Made by a program: the position numbers and the translations under genes. This document shows, in pieces, positions 26,335 to 35,970 of a stretch of DNA of 55,298 bases (positions within the stretch are counted from its first letter, which is position 1; each line of letters opens with the position of its first letter). Location: assembly GCA_002709505.1 (NCBI GenBank), contig PARB01000027.1:1-55298 (forward strand), in the 5' to 3' direction. The notes below the pieces were generated by a model. It had not been told where the DNA came from, ran no database searches, and saw only the letters and a program-made list of their open reading frames with translations. This stretch comes from Paracoccaceae bacterium (GTDB lineage Bacteria; Pseudomonadota; Alphaproteobacteria; Rhizobiales; Stappiaceae).

Positions 26335-27546
26335 TCAGGCCTTGCGCCAGGTGAGGACCGAGCTTGCGGCATAGTTCCACACCGCGCCCATCACCGCGCC
26401 GGCGGCACCGGCCACGCCGATGAGGATGCGGCCGGCGTCTTCCTGATAGATCAGCGAGGCGACGCCGACATTGGCGATCACGCCGAAGCCGCAGACCACA
26501 TAGAAGGTCAGCAGTCCGCGCAAGGCGGCCCAGCCGTGCAGGCGGCGGTCGCGGTAGGTCAGCCGGTTGTTGAGATAGAAATTCGTCGTCATGGCGACGA
26601 AGGTCGCCGCGGTTTGCGCGACCTGAAAGTTCATCGCGAAACCTTCGATCAGCGAAAACAGCGCCACCATGTGCACGACGACGCCGGAGGCCCCGACCAT
26701 CATGAACATCAGGAAGCGCACGGACACGAGATCGCCAACCAGTTTCGACAAGATAAGCCCCAGAAAATCGAGCGCGACCAGCGTGTCGAGCTTGCTTTGA
26801 CCGTGCAGCCTTTCGCGGAAGACGAAGGGCAGCTCGACGATGCGCAAGGATCCCTTCGCGCTGGCGACAATGTCCAGCAGGATCTTGAAGCCCTGCGAGG
26901 AGAGCTGCGGCGCGAGACGTTCAACCTCGGCGCGGCGGATCATGAAGAAGCCGCTCATCGGATCCGACAGATCGACATGCAGGAAGATGCGCGCCAGACG
27001 GTTGGCAAGGCCCGACCCGGATGCGCGCACCGCCGACAGGCCGTCGCCCACAGCCCCGCCTTCGACATGACGGCTGGCGACGGCGAGATCCGCACCCGGA
27101 TTGCCGGCAGTGCCGTCGCCGGCGAGCTTTGCCAGCATCTTCGGCAGGAGCGTCTCGTCGTGCTGCAGGTCGGCATCCATCACGGCGACGAATTCGGCGG
27201 AAGAGGCAAGCATGCCCTCGATGCAGGCGCCCGACAGGCCGCGCCGGCCGACCCGGCGGATGACGCGGATGCGCGGATCGCTGTTCGCCAGCCGGCGCGC
27301 GACCTCGGTCGTGCCGTCGGGGGAATTGTCGTCGACGACGATGGCTTCCCAGGCGATGCCGGCAAGCGTGGCGTCGAGCCGCTCGATCAGGACGGGCAGG
27401 TTGTCGCGCTCGTTGAAGGTCGGCAGCACGACCGACAGGCGCGGTGCGCGCACGGCAGGCGCTGCGGCGCCCGGCATGCCGGAGGCGTCGCCGGCGGATG
27501 CGTCGGCGCTCGTGGATTGCGGAAGCGATACGCCGTCGACCGGCAT
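26335..27546 (-). CDS. GT2 polyprenyl-phosphate glycosyltransferase fused to GtrA domain
   Basis: A 403-residue fusion. Residues about 35-260 are a dolichol-phosphate-mannose-synthase-type GT2 domain: SVVLPTFNERDNLP, VVDDNSPDGT, and metal-binding VMDADLQHD. Residues about 275-400 form a four-helix GtrA domain (FLMFMMVGASGVVVHM; FYLNNRLTYRDRR). Such enzymes load a sugar on polyprenyl phosphate and the GtrA part may help flip or anchor it. It is the first gene of the cluster and divergent from hisS. ATG 27546 is used; a GTG six bases upstream (27552) has better spacing from an AGAGG site and may be the real start. Confidence 0.9.
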   Translation of the reverse strand: MPVDGVSLPQSTSADASAGDASGMPGAAAPAVRAPRLSVVLPTFNERDNLPVLIERLDATLAGIAWEAIVVDDNSPDGTTEVARRLANSDPRIRVIRRVGRRGLSGACIEGMLASSAEFVAVMDADLQHDETLLPKMLAKLAGDGTAGNPGADLAVASRHVEGGAVGDGLSAVRASGSGLANRLARIFLHVDLSDPMSGFFMIRRAEVERLAPQLSSQGFKILLDIVASAKGSLRIVELPFVFRERLHGQSKLDTLVALDFLGLILSKLVGDLVSVRFLMFMMVGASGVVVHMVALFSLIEGFAMNFQVAQTAATFVAMTTNFYLNNRLTYRDRRLHGWAALRGLLTFYVVCGFGVIANVGVASLIYQEDAGRILIGVAGAAGAVMGAVWNYAASSVLTWRKA

Positions 27547-27813
27547 GGGCACTCTTGAACCTCTAAGAAGGGGACGCGACGTGACGTGCGCGCAGCTCAA
27601 GTGCCGCACGGTCGCGTTTTCGCGCGGGACCATAGTCCGCCCGTCCCCGATTGCAAGCGTTCAGGCAGGCGGGCTTCGATCTCGGTTAAGCCGCAAACCC
27701 GCGTTTCGGCTGCGATCCTTGCCCGCGACCGCCGTTTCGTCTAGGAAACCGGCATCCGGCTCCGGGGTTTGTCCCCTTTGCCCCTTCCCGATTGAACGGA
27801 CCTTCAAACGCCA

Positions 27814-29367
27814 ATGGCCAAGACCAAACCGAACAAGCTCAAGGCGCGCCTGCCGCGCGGCTTCGTCGACCGCTCCGCCGCAGACATCCGCGCGACCGAC
27901 GCGATGCTGGCGAAGATCCGCGGCGTCTACGAGGCCTATGGCTTCGATCCGGTGGAAACGCCGGCGTTCGAATACACCGATTGCCTCGGAAAATTCCTGC
28001 CGGACACCGACCGGCCGAATGCCGGCGTCTTTTCCGTGCAGGACGACGACGAGCAGTGGATGAGCCTGCGCTACGACCTGACCGCGCCGCTCGCCCGCCA
28101 TGTGTCGGAAAACATCAACGAGATCCAGCTGCCCTTCCGCAGCTACCGCGCCGGCTGGGTGTTCCGCAATGAAAAGCCCGGACCGGGGCGCTTCCGCCAG
28201 TTCATGCAGTTCGACGCCGATACGGTCGGCGCGCCGGGCGTCCAGGCGGACGCGGAAATGTGCATGATGATGGCCGACACGATGGAAGCCCTCGGCATTC
28301 CGCGCGGCCAGTACATCATTCGCGTCAACAACCGCAAGGTGCTCGACGGCGTGATGGCGGCGATCGGCCTCGGCGATCCGGAAGACGCCGAGCGGCGGCT
28401 GACCGTGCTCCGGGCGATGGACAAATACGACAAGTTCGGCAGCGAAGGCGTGCGCCTGCTGCTGGGCGAGGGCCGCAAGGACGAGAGCGGCGACTTCACC
28501 AAGGGCGCGAACCTCTCCGCGACCGCGATCGACGCGATCATCGAGATCCTCGAAGCCTCGGCCATCGACGACCTGATCGACGACCGCAACGATCTCACCT
28601 TCAAGACGGCCGCGCTGTCCAAGCTGGCGATCAACGAGGAGTTCGAGGCAGGCTTCAGCGAGCTCAAGCTGATTTCCGACCTCGTGACCTCGGCCGGCTA
28701 CAAGGCCGACCGGATTTCCGTCGACCCCTCCGTCGTCCGCGGCCTCGAGTATTACACCGGACCCGTCTATGAGGCGGAGCTTCTGTTCGACGTCACCAAC
28801 GAGAAGGGCGAGGTCGTGCAGTTCGGCTCCGTCGGTGGCGGCGGGCGCTATGACGGGCTGGTCAAGCGCTTCACCGGGCGCGACGTGCCGGCGACCGGCT
28901 TTTCCATCGGCGTCTCGCGGCTGATGACGGCGCTTAAGAACCTCGGCAAGCTCAAGGACGACGCGGTGCTCGCGCCCGTCCTCGTCACCGTGATGGACGG
29001 CGATACGGAGAGCCTTGCGCGCTACCAGAAGATGACCCAGGACCTGCGATCCGCCGGCATCCGCGCCGAGATGTACCAGGGCAACTGGAAGAAGTTCGGC
29101 AACCAGCTGAAATACGCCGACCGGCGCGACTGTCCGCTCGCCATCATCCAGGGCGGCGACGAACGCGCCGAGGGCGTCGTCCAGATCAAGGACCTGATCG
29201 AGGGCAAGCGGCTTTCCGGCGAGATCGCCGACAATGTGACCTGGCGCGAAAGCCGCCCGGCGCAGATCAGCGTGCCCGAGGCCGAGCTGGTCGAGACGGT
29301 GAAGCGCATGCTCGCCGAACAGGCCGACGACCGCGCCAAGAGCGGCACGGAAGGAGCCGGCGCATGA
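27814..29367 (+). CDS. hisS: Histidyl-tRNA synthetase, alphaproteobacterial type
   Basis: A 517-residue class II synthetase that charges tRNA-His. Motif 2 is [19 protein letters not shown], the His-adenylate loop is [15 protein letters not shown], motif 3 begins [10 protein letters not shown], and an anticodon-binding domain fills residues about 395-490. Sequence VFRNE replaces the common FRHE, as in the divergent HisRS group of alphaproteobacteria whose tRNA-His lacks the universal G-1 base (known for several orders; not testable here because no tRNA-His is in the window). It is longer than E. coli HisS (424). The stop overlaps the hisZ start by four bases (ATGA). Confidence 0.95.
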   Translation: MAKTKPNKLKARLPRGFVDRSAADIRATDAMLAKIRGVYEAYGFDPVETPAFEYTDCLGKFLPDTDRPNAGVFSVQDDDEQWMSLRYDLTAPLARHVSENINEIQLPFRSYRAGWVFRNEKPGPGRFRQFMQFDADTVGAPGVQADAEMCMMMADTMEALGIPRGQYIIRVNNRKVLDGVMAAIGLGDPEDAERRLTVLRAMDKYDKFGSEGVRLLLGEGRKDESGDFTKGANLSATAIDAIIEILEASAIDDLIDDRNDLTFKTAALSKLAINEEFEAGFSELKLISDLVTSAGYKADRISVDPSVVRGLEYYTGPVYEAELLFDVTNEKGEVVQFGSVGGGGRYDGLVKRFTGRDVPATGFSIGVSRLMTALKNLGKLKDDAVLAPVLVTVMDGDTESLARYQKMTQDLRSAGIRAEMYQGNWKKFGNQLKYADRRDCPLAIIQGGDERAEGVVQIKDLIEGKRLSGEIADNVTWRESRPAQISVPEAELVETVKRMLAEQADDRAKSGTEGAGA

Positions 29368-30476
29368 CCCTGCCCGATCCTTACGCCAGCCTGCGCGACT
29401 TGTTTCAGGCCGAAGGCTTTCCGGCCATGGAACCGGAGATCCTGCAACCCTCGCGGCTCTTCCTCGACCTGATCGGCGAGGACATTCGCGGGCGCATGTA
29501 TCTCACCAGCGACCGCGCCGGGGAAGAGCTTTGCCTGCGCCCCGACTATACGATCCCGGTCTGCCGGGCGCATCTCGACGGCGGCGCGCCGGAGACGCCG
29601 GCGCGCTATTCCTATTGCGGCAAGGTGTTCCGCCAGCGCCAGGACGGCGCGGGCGAGTTCATGCAGGCGGGCGTGGAATGTCTCGGACGCGCCGACCTGG
29701 AAGCCGCCGACGCCGACACGCTGGCGCTTTCGCTCTCCGCGTTGGACACGCTCGGCGTCACCGACCCGCGCATCCACATCGGCGACGAGGCGCTGTTTCG
29801 CGCCGTGCTCGGCGGGCTGAACCTGCCGGCGGTGTGGGAGCGCCGTCTCGGCGATCTCTTCGGCGAACGCGACCGGCTGGACGCGGCGATCCGCGCCATG
29901 CGAAGCGGCGGCGCGGCGGAGCGCGACGACACGTCCTCGGCGGCGACCCTTGCCCGCGCGCTCGAGGGGCTTGCCCCCGACACGGCCCAGTCGGCGGTCG
30001 CCGAGCTTTTGCGCCTCACCGGCCTCAAGCCGATCGCCGGACGCAGCGCCAGCGACATCGCCGAGCGGTTGCTGGAACAGGCGGCCCTTGCCCGCCACGA
30101 CCCCGAGACCGACCGCGCTGCCGACGTCTTGACCCGCTATCTGGCGATTGCCGGCGATCCGCGCGCCTCGGTTAAGACCATCGAGGTCTTTGCGAAGGAC
30201 GTCGGCCTCGACCTGACGCAGGCGCTGGCAAGCTTCTCCGGCCGCCTCGATGCCATCGCCGCGCATGGCATTTCCGACGCGTCCCTGACGTTTGCCGCCG
30301 ATTTCGGTCGCCGGCTCGACTATTACACCGGCTTCGTGTTCGAGATTCATTCCGCCTCGCGCGAGACGGCAGGCCAGATCGTCGGCGGCGGACGCTACGA
30401 CAGGCTTCTGGCGCTGCTCGGCGCCACGGCTCACATTCCGGCCACCGGGTTTTCCATCTGGCTGGATCGCATTTGA
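29364..30476 (+). CDS. hisZ: ATP phosphoribosyltransferase regulatory subunit
   Basis: A 370-residue HisRS-like paralogue that binds HisG and mediates histidine feedback; it has no aminoacylation role. Class II-like blocks remain ([65 protein letters not shown]), while the anticodon-binding domain is absent. It overlaps hisS by four bases and ends seven bases before hisG, so hisS-hisZ-hisG are translated as a unit, a typical alphaproteobacterial arrangement. Confidence 0.95.
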   Translation: MTLPDPYASLRDLFQAEGFPAMEPEILQPSRLFLDLIGEDIRGRMYLTSDRAGEELCLRPDYTIPVCRAHLDGGAPETPARYSYCGKVFRQRQDGAGEFMQAGVECLGRADLEAADADTLALSLSALDTLGVTDPRIHIGDEALFRAVLGGLNLPAVWERRLGDLFGERDRLDAAIRAMRSGGAAERDDTSSAATLARALEGLAPDTAQSAVAELLRLTGLKPIAGRSASDIAERLLEQAALARHDPETDRAADVLTRYLAIAGDPRASVKTIEVFAKDVGLDLTQALASFSGRLDAIAAHGISDASLTFAADFGRRLDYYTGFVFEIHSASRETAGQIVGGGRYDRLLALLGATAHIPATGFSIWLDRI

Positions 30477-30483
30477 GGGTGTC

Positions 30484-31458
30484 ATGACGGCATTGACCAT
30501 CGCCATTCCCTCCAAGGGGCGGCTGCAGGACAACACGCACGATTTCTTCGCCCGCGCCGGTCTGCCCGTGCGCCAGCCCGGCGGCGCGCGCAACTATCGC
30601 GGCCGGCTCGGACGCTTCGAGGCGTCGCAAGTGGAAATCGCCTTTCTCTCGGCCTCCGAGATCGCGCGGGAACTCGCCAACGGTCAGGCGCATCTGGGCG
30701 TCACCGGGCTCGATCTGGTGCATGAAACCATTGCCGACCCAGAGACCAGCGTGCACACCGTCACCCCGCTCGGTTTCGGCTTCGCCGATGTTGTGGTCGC
30801 CGTGCCGGACGCCTGGATCGACGTGTCGACCATGGCCGACCTTGCCGATGTCGCGGCGCATTTTCGCGCCCGCAAGGGTGAGCGGCTTCGGGTTGCGACC
30901 AAATATGTCACGCTGACGCGCCGCTTCTTCGCCGAGCACGGCATTTCCGACTACCGGATCGTGGAAAGCGCCGGCGCCACCGAAGGCGCGCCGGCGGCCG
31001 GAACGGCGGAACTGATCGTCGACATCACCACCACCGGCTCGACGCTCGTCGCCAACAATCTGAAGATCCTCGACGACGGCGTGATCCTGAAGAGCCAGGC
31101 CAATCTGGTCGCCTCGCTGAGCGCGGACTGGAGCACCGAGCAGCTGGGTTTTGCCCGCATCATCCTCGACCGGATCGCGGCCGAGGAGCGTGCCCGGGGG
31201 TTCCGGGAAATCCGCGCGCTGGTGGCAGCCCCCGAATTGACGGCACGCGCCGCCGGCGAGCAGTTCGGCGCGATCGCGCCCTTCGGCACCCAGGTCGGCC
31301 AGCCGCTGCTGCTGCATTGCCCGGCTGCAAGTGCCGCCGATTGCGCGACGCTGCTGCGCGACCACGGCGCGCCGCATGTCAGCGTCACCACGCTCGACTA
31401 TGTGTTCGGCACCAGCAATCCGCTCTACGATCCGCTGGCGGAAAAGGTCGGCTCTTAA
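30484..31458 (+). CDS. hisG: ATP phosphoribosyltransferase catalytic subunit with C-terminal extension
   Basis: Catalyses the first step of histidine synthesis, joining ATP and PRPP. It has 324 residues. The catalytic part begins [11 protein letters not shown], with the PRPP-binding loop [20 protein letters not shown] near residues 178-197. After about residue 230 there is a further stretch of about 95 residues of unclear fold. Short-form HisG enzymes that need HisZ are usually about 220-230 residues, while long-form enzymes with their own ACT-like domain work without HisZ. Here a long protein coexists with hisZ, so the extension may be a modified regulatory domain. ATG 30484 fits the operon spacing. 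Confidence 0.93.
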   Translation: MTALTIAIPSKGRLQDNTHDFFARAGLPVRQPGGARNYRGRLGRFEASQVEIAFLSASEIARELANGQAHLGVTGLDLVHETIADPETSVHTVTPLGFGFADVVVAVPDAWIDVSTMADLADVAAHFRARKGERLRVATKYVTLTRRFFAEHGISDYRIVESAGATEGAPAAGTAELIVDITTTGSTLVANNLKILDDGVILKSQANLVASLSADWSTEQLGFARIILDRIAAEERARGFREIRALVAAPELTARAAGEQFGAIAPFGTQVGQPLLLHCPAASAADCATLLRDHGAPHVSVTTLDYVFGTSNPLYDPLAEKVGS

Positions 31459-31500
31459 GTCCCTGTTTCTTCAAGGCACACGGGACGGGAGGCCCGGACA

Positions 31501-32949
31501 ATGACCGCAGACGAAATCACCGCGCTGTCCGCGCGCGCCCTGTCGCAGGCGATCCACGCAAGGCGCGTCTCGGCGCGCGAGGTGATGCAGGCAACGCTTG
31601 CCCGCATCGCCACGCTCAATCCGACGCTCAATGCCGTCGTGTCGCTGCGCGACACGGATGCTCTGCTCGCCGAAGCCGATACGCTGGACGCCGAACTTGC
31701 CGCCGGGCATTCGCGCGGCTGGATGCACGGCATGCCGCAGGCGATCAAGGATCTCGCCATGACGGCGGGGCTGACGACCACCATGGGATCGCCCGTCTTC
31801 GCGCGTCAGGTGCCGGCGGAAGACAGCATCCATGTGGCGCGCATGCGCTCGGCCGGAGCCATCGTGATCGGCAAGACCAACGTCCCGGAATTCGGCCTCG
31901 GCTCGCATACCACCAATCCGCTGTTCGGCCCGACGCTGAACCCCTATGACACCACCCGCAGCGCCGGCGGCTCCAGCGGCGGGGCGGCGGCGGCCATCGC
32001 GGCGCGGATCTTCGCGGTTGCCGACGGCAGCGACATGATGGGCTCGCTGCGCAATCCGGCCGCCTTCAACAACGTTATCGGCATGCGCCCGAGCTACGGA
32101 CGGGTGCCGTCCGGCCCCGCGCCCGAACTCTTCATGGACACGATGGCGACCGACGGGCCGATGGCCCGCGACGTCGACGATCTGGCGATGCTCCTGTCCG
32201 TGCAGGCCGGCCACGACCCGCGGGCGCCGCAATCGCTCGACGGCGACGGCAGCCTCTTTGCAGACCCGCTCACGCCGAAGGCCAAGGGCCTGCGCATCGG
32301 GTCGCTCGGCGATCTCGACGGCCACCTGCCGTTCGAGGACGGCATTCTCGACCTCGTGGGTGACGGACTGACGCGGCTCGTCGAGCTTGGCGCCCATGTA
32401 GAAGAGACCGGCCCCGGGTACGCGCCGGAGCGCATCTGGCAGTCCTGGACGGATCTGCGCAGTTGGCGCGTGGCGGCGAAACTCGGCGCGATCTACGACG
32501 ACCCCGCCACCCGCGACAAGCTGAAGCCCGCCGCGATCTGGGAGATCGAACGCGGACGCGCGCTGTCGATGGCGGCCATCGAAGAGGCGAGTGCCATGCG
32601 CAGCGCCTGGTATCGCGGCGTGCTGCGGCTTTTCGAGCGCTACGACTATCTGGTCGCCCCGAGCGCGCAGGTCTATCCCTTCGACGTCACGCTGGACTGG
32701 CCGAAGGAGATCGCCGGGCGCACGATGGACACCTATCACCGCTGGATGGAGACGGTCATCGGCGTCAGCCTCTTGGGCCTTCCGGCCGTGTCCGTGCCGG
32801 CCGGCTTCAACGCCGAAGGCCTGCCAACCGGCTTCCAGATCATCGGCCGGCCGCGCGACGATCTCGGTGTCTTGCAGGTCGCAAAGGCCTATGACGAGGC
32901 GACGGGCTGGACGGCGAAGGCCCCGGCGATGGCGGTTGGCGGCACCTGA
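31501..32949 (+). CDS. Amidase signature-family hydrolase
   Basis: A 482-residue amidase with the Ser-cisSer-Lys triad: Lys83 in QAIKDLAM, the Gly/Ser-rich loop SAGGSSGGAAA (154-164, cis-Ser at 158/159) and nucleophile Ser182 in DMMGSLRNPA. The usual DIGGS is DMMGS, a mild variation near the oxyanion hole. A GGGAGG ribosome site lies eight bases before ATG 31501. It is not GatA in context (no gatB/gatC nearby). Substrate unknown. It lies 42 bases after hisG and may ride on the his transcript. Confidence 0.9.
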   Translation: MTADEITALSARALSQAIHARRVSAREVMQATLARIATLNPTLNAVVSLRDTDALLAEADTLDAELAAGHSRGWMHGMPQAIKDLAMTAGLTTTMGSPVFARQVPAEDSIHVARMRSAGAIVIGKTNVPEFGLGSHTTNPLFGPTLNPYDTTRSAGGSSGGAAAAIAARIFAVADGSDMMGSLRNPAAFNNVIGMRPSYGRVPSGPAPELFMDTMATDGPMARDVDDLAMLLSVQAGHDPRAPQSLDGDGSLFADPLTPKAKGLRIGSLGDLDGHLPFEDGILDLVGDGLTRLVELGAHVEETGPGYAPERIWQSWTDLRSWRVAAKLGAIYDDPATRDKLKPAAIWEIERGRALSMAAIEEASAMRSAWYRGVLRLFERYDYLVAPSAQVYPFDVTLDWPKEIAGRTMDTYHRWMETVIGVSLLGLPAVSVPAGFNAEGLPTGFQIIGRPRDDLGVLQVAKAYDEATGWTAKAPAMAVGGT

Positions 32950-32957
32950 AGCACGCA

Positions 32958-32994
32958 TAAAAAAAGGAGGCCGCTCCGGGGGAGAGCGACCTCC
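32958..32994 (-). terminator. Intrinsic terminator for the isocitrate lyase-family gene
   Basis: GGAGG (32966-32970) and CGCTC (32972-32976) pair with GAGCG (32984-32988) and CCTCC (32990-32994). The A-run at 32958-32965 is a T-run on the minus strand, directly after the stem. It serves the TRAP-lyase operon ending at 33162. It could also slow plus-strand transcription after the amidase gene. Confidence 0.85.
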
Positions 32995-33161
32995 AAAACG
33001 GGTGGCCGATCGGGGTGGACCGCCCGAAAAGCCGGATTCGGGTGGGTGACGGCGGATCGGGAACGGCCGTCGTCCTCCGGCTTTCAGTAAACCTTACGCA
33101 AGGTGACGAGCGGTGGATCAACGCGGCCGCGTGTTTTTTCGCGGTGCCGCAACGCCTGCCC

Positions 33162-34031
33162 TCAGTCGCGCCTGTCGGCGTAGCGGCTTTCTTCCTCGTA
33201 ATAGGCATCAAAGCCCACCGCCTTGCGCAGATCGGCGAAAGGCAGAAGGGCTGCGTCGGGGTGCCGGCCGGAGGCCATTTCGCTCAATGCCCCCTGCATC
33301 GCCTTGATCGCGGCCGAAAGCAGCGTCAGCGGATAGGCGGCCAGACGATAGCCGATGCGCTCCAGTTCGGCATGCGGCAACAGCGGCGTCGCCCCGCCTT
33401 CCACCAGATTGGCCATGTGCCAGCCCGGCACCTCGCGGCAGATCGTCTCCATCTCGCCCACATCATGCGGCGCTTCCACGAAAAGTAGATCGGCACCCGC
33501 CTCCTTGAAGGCGCGGGCGCGTTCCAGTGCCTCGTCGAGACCATGACCATGACGGGCATCGGTGCGCGCCAGGATGAGAATGTCGGAGCCTTCCTCGCGC
33601 GCATCCACCGCCGCCTTGATCCGGTCGACCGCCTCCGCGCGCGAGACCACCAGCTTGCCCTTGGTGTGGCCGCAGCGCTTGGGCGCGACTTGATCCTCGA
33701 TCATCACGGCGGCAAAACCCGCCTGGGCGTAGCCCTTGACCGTGCGCTTGACGTTGAGGGCGTTGCCATAGCCGGTGTCGCCGTCGCCGATGATCAGCGC
33801 GGAGGTGGCGGCACAAACGTTGCGGCCCTGGTCGACCATCTCGCCATAGGAGATCAACCCGGTGTCCGGCGCACCGATGCGCGCGGCCGACACGGCGAAG
33901 CCTGACATGAAGGAGACGGGAAAGCCGGCATCGCCGATCAGTCTCGCGGACAGGCCGTCGAAGCAGCAGGGCATCACGGTCAGCGGGGTCGCGGCCAGAT
34001 GGGCGCGCAGGCGCGCGGCGGGCGTTGTCAT
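33162..34031 (-). CDS. Isocitrate lyase / PEP mutase-family enzyme
   Basis: A 289-residue (beta/alpha)8 enzyme that forms or breaks C-C or P-C bonds next to a carboxylate. Visible residues: metal-binding GDGDTGYGN (Asp83, Asp85), IEDQ (Glu112, Asp113) and the lyase loop KRCGH (118-122), whose Cys is the general acid of isocitrate and methylisocitrate lyases. This loop argues for a lyase rather than a phosphonate mutase. Length fits 2-methylisocitrate lyase, 2,3-dimethylmalate lyase or oxaloacetate decarboxylase. It is the last gene of a TRAP operon, so its substrate may be the imported acid. Exact reaction not determinable. Confidence 0.88.
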   Translation of the reverse strand: MTTPAARLRAHLAATPLTVMPCCFDGLSARLIGDAGFPVSFMSGFAVSAARIGAPDTGLISYGEMVDQGRNVCAATSALIIGDGDTGYGNALNVKRTVKGYAQAGFAAVMIEDQVAPKRCGHTKGKLVVSRAEAVDRIKAAVDAREEGSDILILARTDARHGHGLDEALERARAFKEAGADLLFVEAPHDVGEMETICREVPGWHMANLVEGGATPLLPHAELERIGYRLAAYPLTLLSAAIKAMQGALSEMASGRHPDAALLPFADLRKAVGFDAYYEEESRYADRRD

Positions 34032-34083
34032 GGTCTTAGCCTTTCTCGGAGGAGGCGCAGGCGGTCCCGCGCCCCCGGCAGGA

Positions 34084-35358
34084 TTACATCTTGAAGGGGA
34101 TATAGAGCACCAGGTCGGTCCACCAGAAGATCAGCAGCACGCTGAACAGCATGATCAGCAGGAACGGCCAGACACCGGAGGACACCTCGCCCATGGTGGC
34201 CTTGCCGACCGCCTGGATGACATAGAGGTTGAGCCCGACCGGCGGGGTGATCAGCGCGCATTCGACCATGACGACGAAGAAGACGCCGAACCAGATCGGA
34301 TCGAGGCCGAGGGCAAAGAGCGCGCCCGACAGCACCGGCACCATGATCAGCATCATCGACAGGGCCTCGAGGAAGAGGCCCATGACCAGCAGCACCAGCG
34401 CCACCAGCAGCACGAACATGCCGGCGGAGGAAATATGCTCCGACAGGAACATCGAGATGTCCTGCGGGATCCGGTAGAGCGTGATCGCCTTGCCAAAGAC
34501 CTTGGCACCGGCAACGATCAGCAGGATCGCCACCGTCGTGGTCATCGCCTCGGCGACCGCGTCGCGCAGCTTCGGCCAGTCGAGGGTGCGCAGGATGAGG
34601 CCGACGACGACCAGCGCGCCGATGAAACCGACGGCCGCCGCCTCCGTCGGCGTGAACAGGCCGGTGTAAATGCCGACGATGACCAGCGCCGCCAGAACGA
34701 CGGTCGGGAAGGCGCGCAATGCGGTCCGCCGGCGTTCCGCCCAGCTCGACCGCGGGCTCGGCTGGTAGTCGGAGGCAAAGCTTGCATAAAGCACCGACCA
34801 CAAGATGAAGAGCGCCATCAGCAACAGCCCGGGACCGATGCCTGCCAGAAACAGCGAGATGATCGATTCCTCGGTGATCACGCCATAGACGATCATCGGG
34901 ATGGAGGGCGGAATGAGAATGCCGAGCGTTCCGCCGGCCGCCAGAAGCCCGAGCACGAAACGGCGCGGATAGCCGCGCTGGGTCATCTCGGGGATCGCCA
35001 CGGTGCCGATGGTGGCAGCCGTTGCGACGGAGGAGCCGGAAATCGCCGCGAAGATGCCGCAGGACAGGATGGTCGCAACCGCCAGCCCGCCGGGCCAGTG
35101 TCCGACCCAGGCCTGGACGGCGGCGAAGAGATCGCGGCCGACGCCGCCCTTCAGCAGCACGTTCGACATCAGCAGAAACAGCGGCACGGCGACCAGCACG
35201 AAACTGTCGGCGGAAGACAACAGGCCCTGCGGCACCATCAGCGGCGAGAAGCCGCCGACCGCGAGCAGGCCGAAGCCGAGGCCGGTCAGCGCGAAGGCGA
35301 CCGGGATGCCGGCGAGAAGAAGCGCAAAGAGCGCCGCGAGAATGAGCAGGGATGTCAT
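34084..35358 (-). CDS. TRAP transporter large permease (DctM type), system 1
   Basis: A 424-residue inner-membrane protein with about twelve helices. Family marks include AGIPVAFALTGLGFG near the N-terminus, the central GGTLGILIPPSIPMIVYG segment and a C-terminal ITPPVGLNLYVIQAVG. It couples sodium-driven import with the small permease and periplasmic binding protein. ATG 35358 starts directly at the first helix; upstream in-frame codons overlap the small permease gene. It follows the small permease by ten bases. Confidence 0.93.
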   Translation of the reverse strand: MTSLLILAALFALLLAGIPVAFALTGLGFGLLAVGGFSPLMVPQGLLSSADSFVLVAVPLFLLMSNVLLKGGVGRDLFAAVQAWVGHWPGGLAVATILSCGIFAAISGSSVATAATIGTVAIPEMTQRGYPRRFVLGLLAAGGTLGILIPPSIPMIVYGVITEESIISLFLAGIGPGLLLMALFILWSVLYASFASDYQPSPRSSWAERRRTALRAFPTVVLAALVIVGIYTGLFTPTEAAAVGFIGALVVVGLILRTLDWPKLRDAVAEAMTTTVAILLIVAGAKVFGKAITLYRIPQDISMFLSEHISSAGMFVLLVALVLLVMGLFLEALSMMLIMVPVLSGALFALGLDPIWFGVFFVVMVECALITPPVGLNLYVIQAVGKATMGEVSSGVWPFLLIMLFSVLLIFWWTDLVLYIPFKM

Positions 35359-35368
35359 GTCGGCGGCC

Positions 35369-35884
35369 TCAGTGATCGACGCGCTGCGGCGCGGCGCTGT
35401 CGACGCCGTTGACGGCGACCCGCAGGGCCTCTGCGAGCGCCTGGATGCCGAGCAGCGCGAAACAGGCGGGAATGGAGGCCTGCGACCACCAGGCGGGAAC
35501 ATCGAGCATCGAGCCGGTGGTGCGGCCGCGCGTGAAGGAATCCATCGCGATGCCGGAGCCGTAATAGACGATGACGGCCGACAGGGCGACGATGAAGGCG
35601 AGCACGAAGAGCTCCTGCGCGCGGCGTGCGCTCGCGGACAGATTGTCGGTCAGCAGCGTGATCACGATGTGCTGACGGCGATGCAGCAGCAGCGCGGCGC
35701 CGCCGAAGGTCGCCCAGATGAGGACCATGCGCGACAGCTCCTCGGCCCAGATGGTCGGGTCGCCGAGATAGCGCATCAACACCTCGTATCCGAGCATCAG
35801 CGCAATCAGGAAGTAACCCCAGCCCGCAATCAGGCCGGCAAAGCGCGAAGCGCCGTCGATGATCCGCAACATGAGAGGGTCCAT
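35369..35884 (-). CDS. TRAP transporter small permease (DctQ type), system 1
   Basis: A 171-residue four-helix protein. The ILMLGYEVLMRYL-like region (ALMLGYEVLMRYLGDPTIWAEE) and the LLHRRQHI motif after the second/third helix are characteristic of DctQ. Two adjoining start codons exist (ATG 35884, GTG 35887); the ATG is used. A hairpin with a T-tract lies just upstream, between this gene and the binding-protein gene. Confidence 0.9.
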   Translation of the reverse strand: MDPLMLRIIDGASRFAGLIAGWGYFLIALMLGYEVLMRYLGDPTIWAEELSRMVLIWATFGGAALLLHRRQHIVITLLTDNLSASARRAQELFVLAFIVALSAVIVYYGSGIAMDSFTRGRTTGSMLDVPAWWSQASIPACFALLGIQALAEALRVAVNGVDSAAPQRVDH

Positions 35885-35889
35885 CACAG

Positions 35890-35920
35890 AAAAGGGCCGG
35901 AGCGATTGGACCGCTCCGGC
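35890..35920 (-). terminator. Intercistronic hairpin between TRAP binding protein and permeases
   Basis: GCCGGAGCG (35896-35904) pairs with CGCTCCGGC (35912-35920) with a seven-base loop. On the minus strand the stem is followed by CC and four Ts. It sits after dctP and before dctQM. It probably lets only some transcripts pass, giving more binding protein than permease, or protects the dctP message. Confidence 0.7.
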
Positions 35921-35970
35921 GAGGAACTGGCCGGAACGGGCCTGCCGCTCCGGCCGGGACAGCGCCTGCG

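Noticed and set aside
33862..35412. Over 500-codon plus-strand frame opposite the TRAP permease
   Set aside because: Extremely Gln/Arg/Asp/His-rich translation typical of antisense of a membrane protein.
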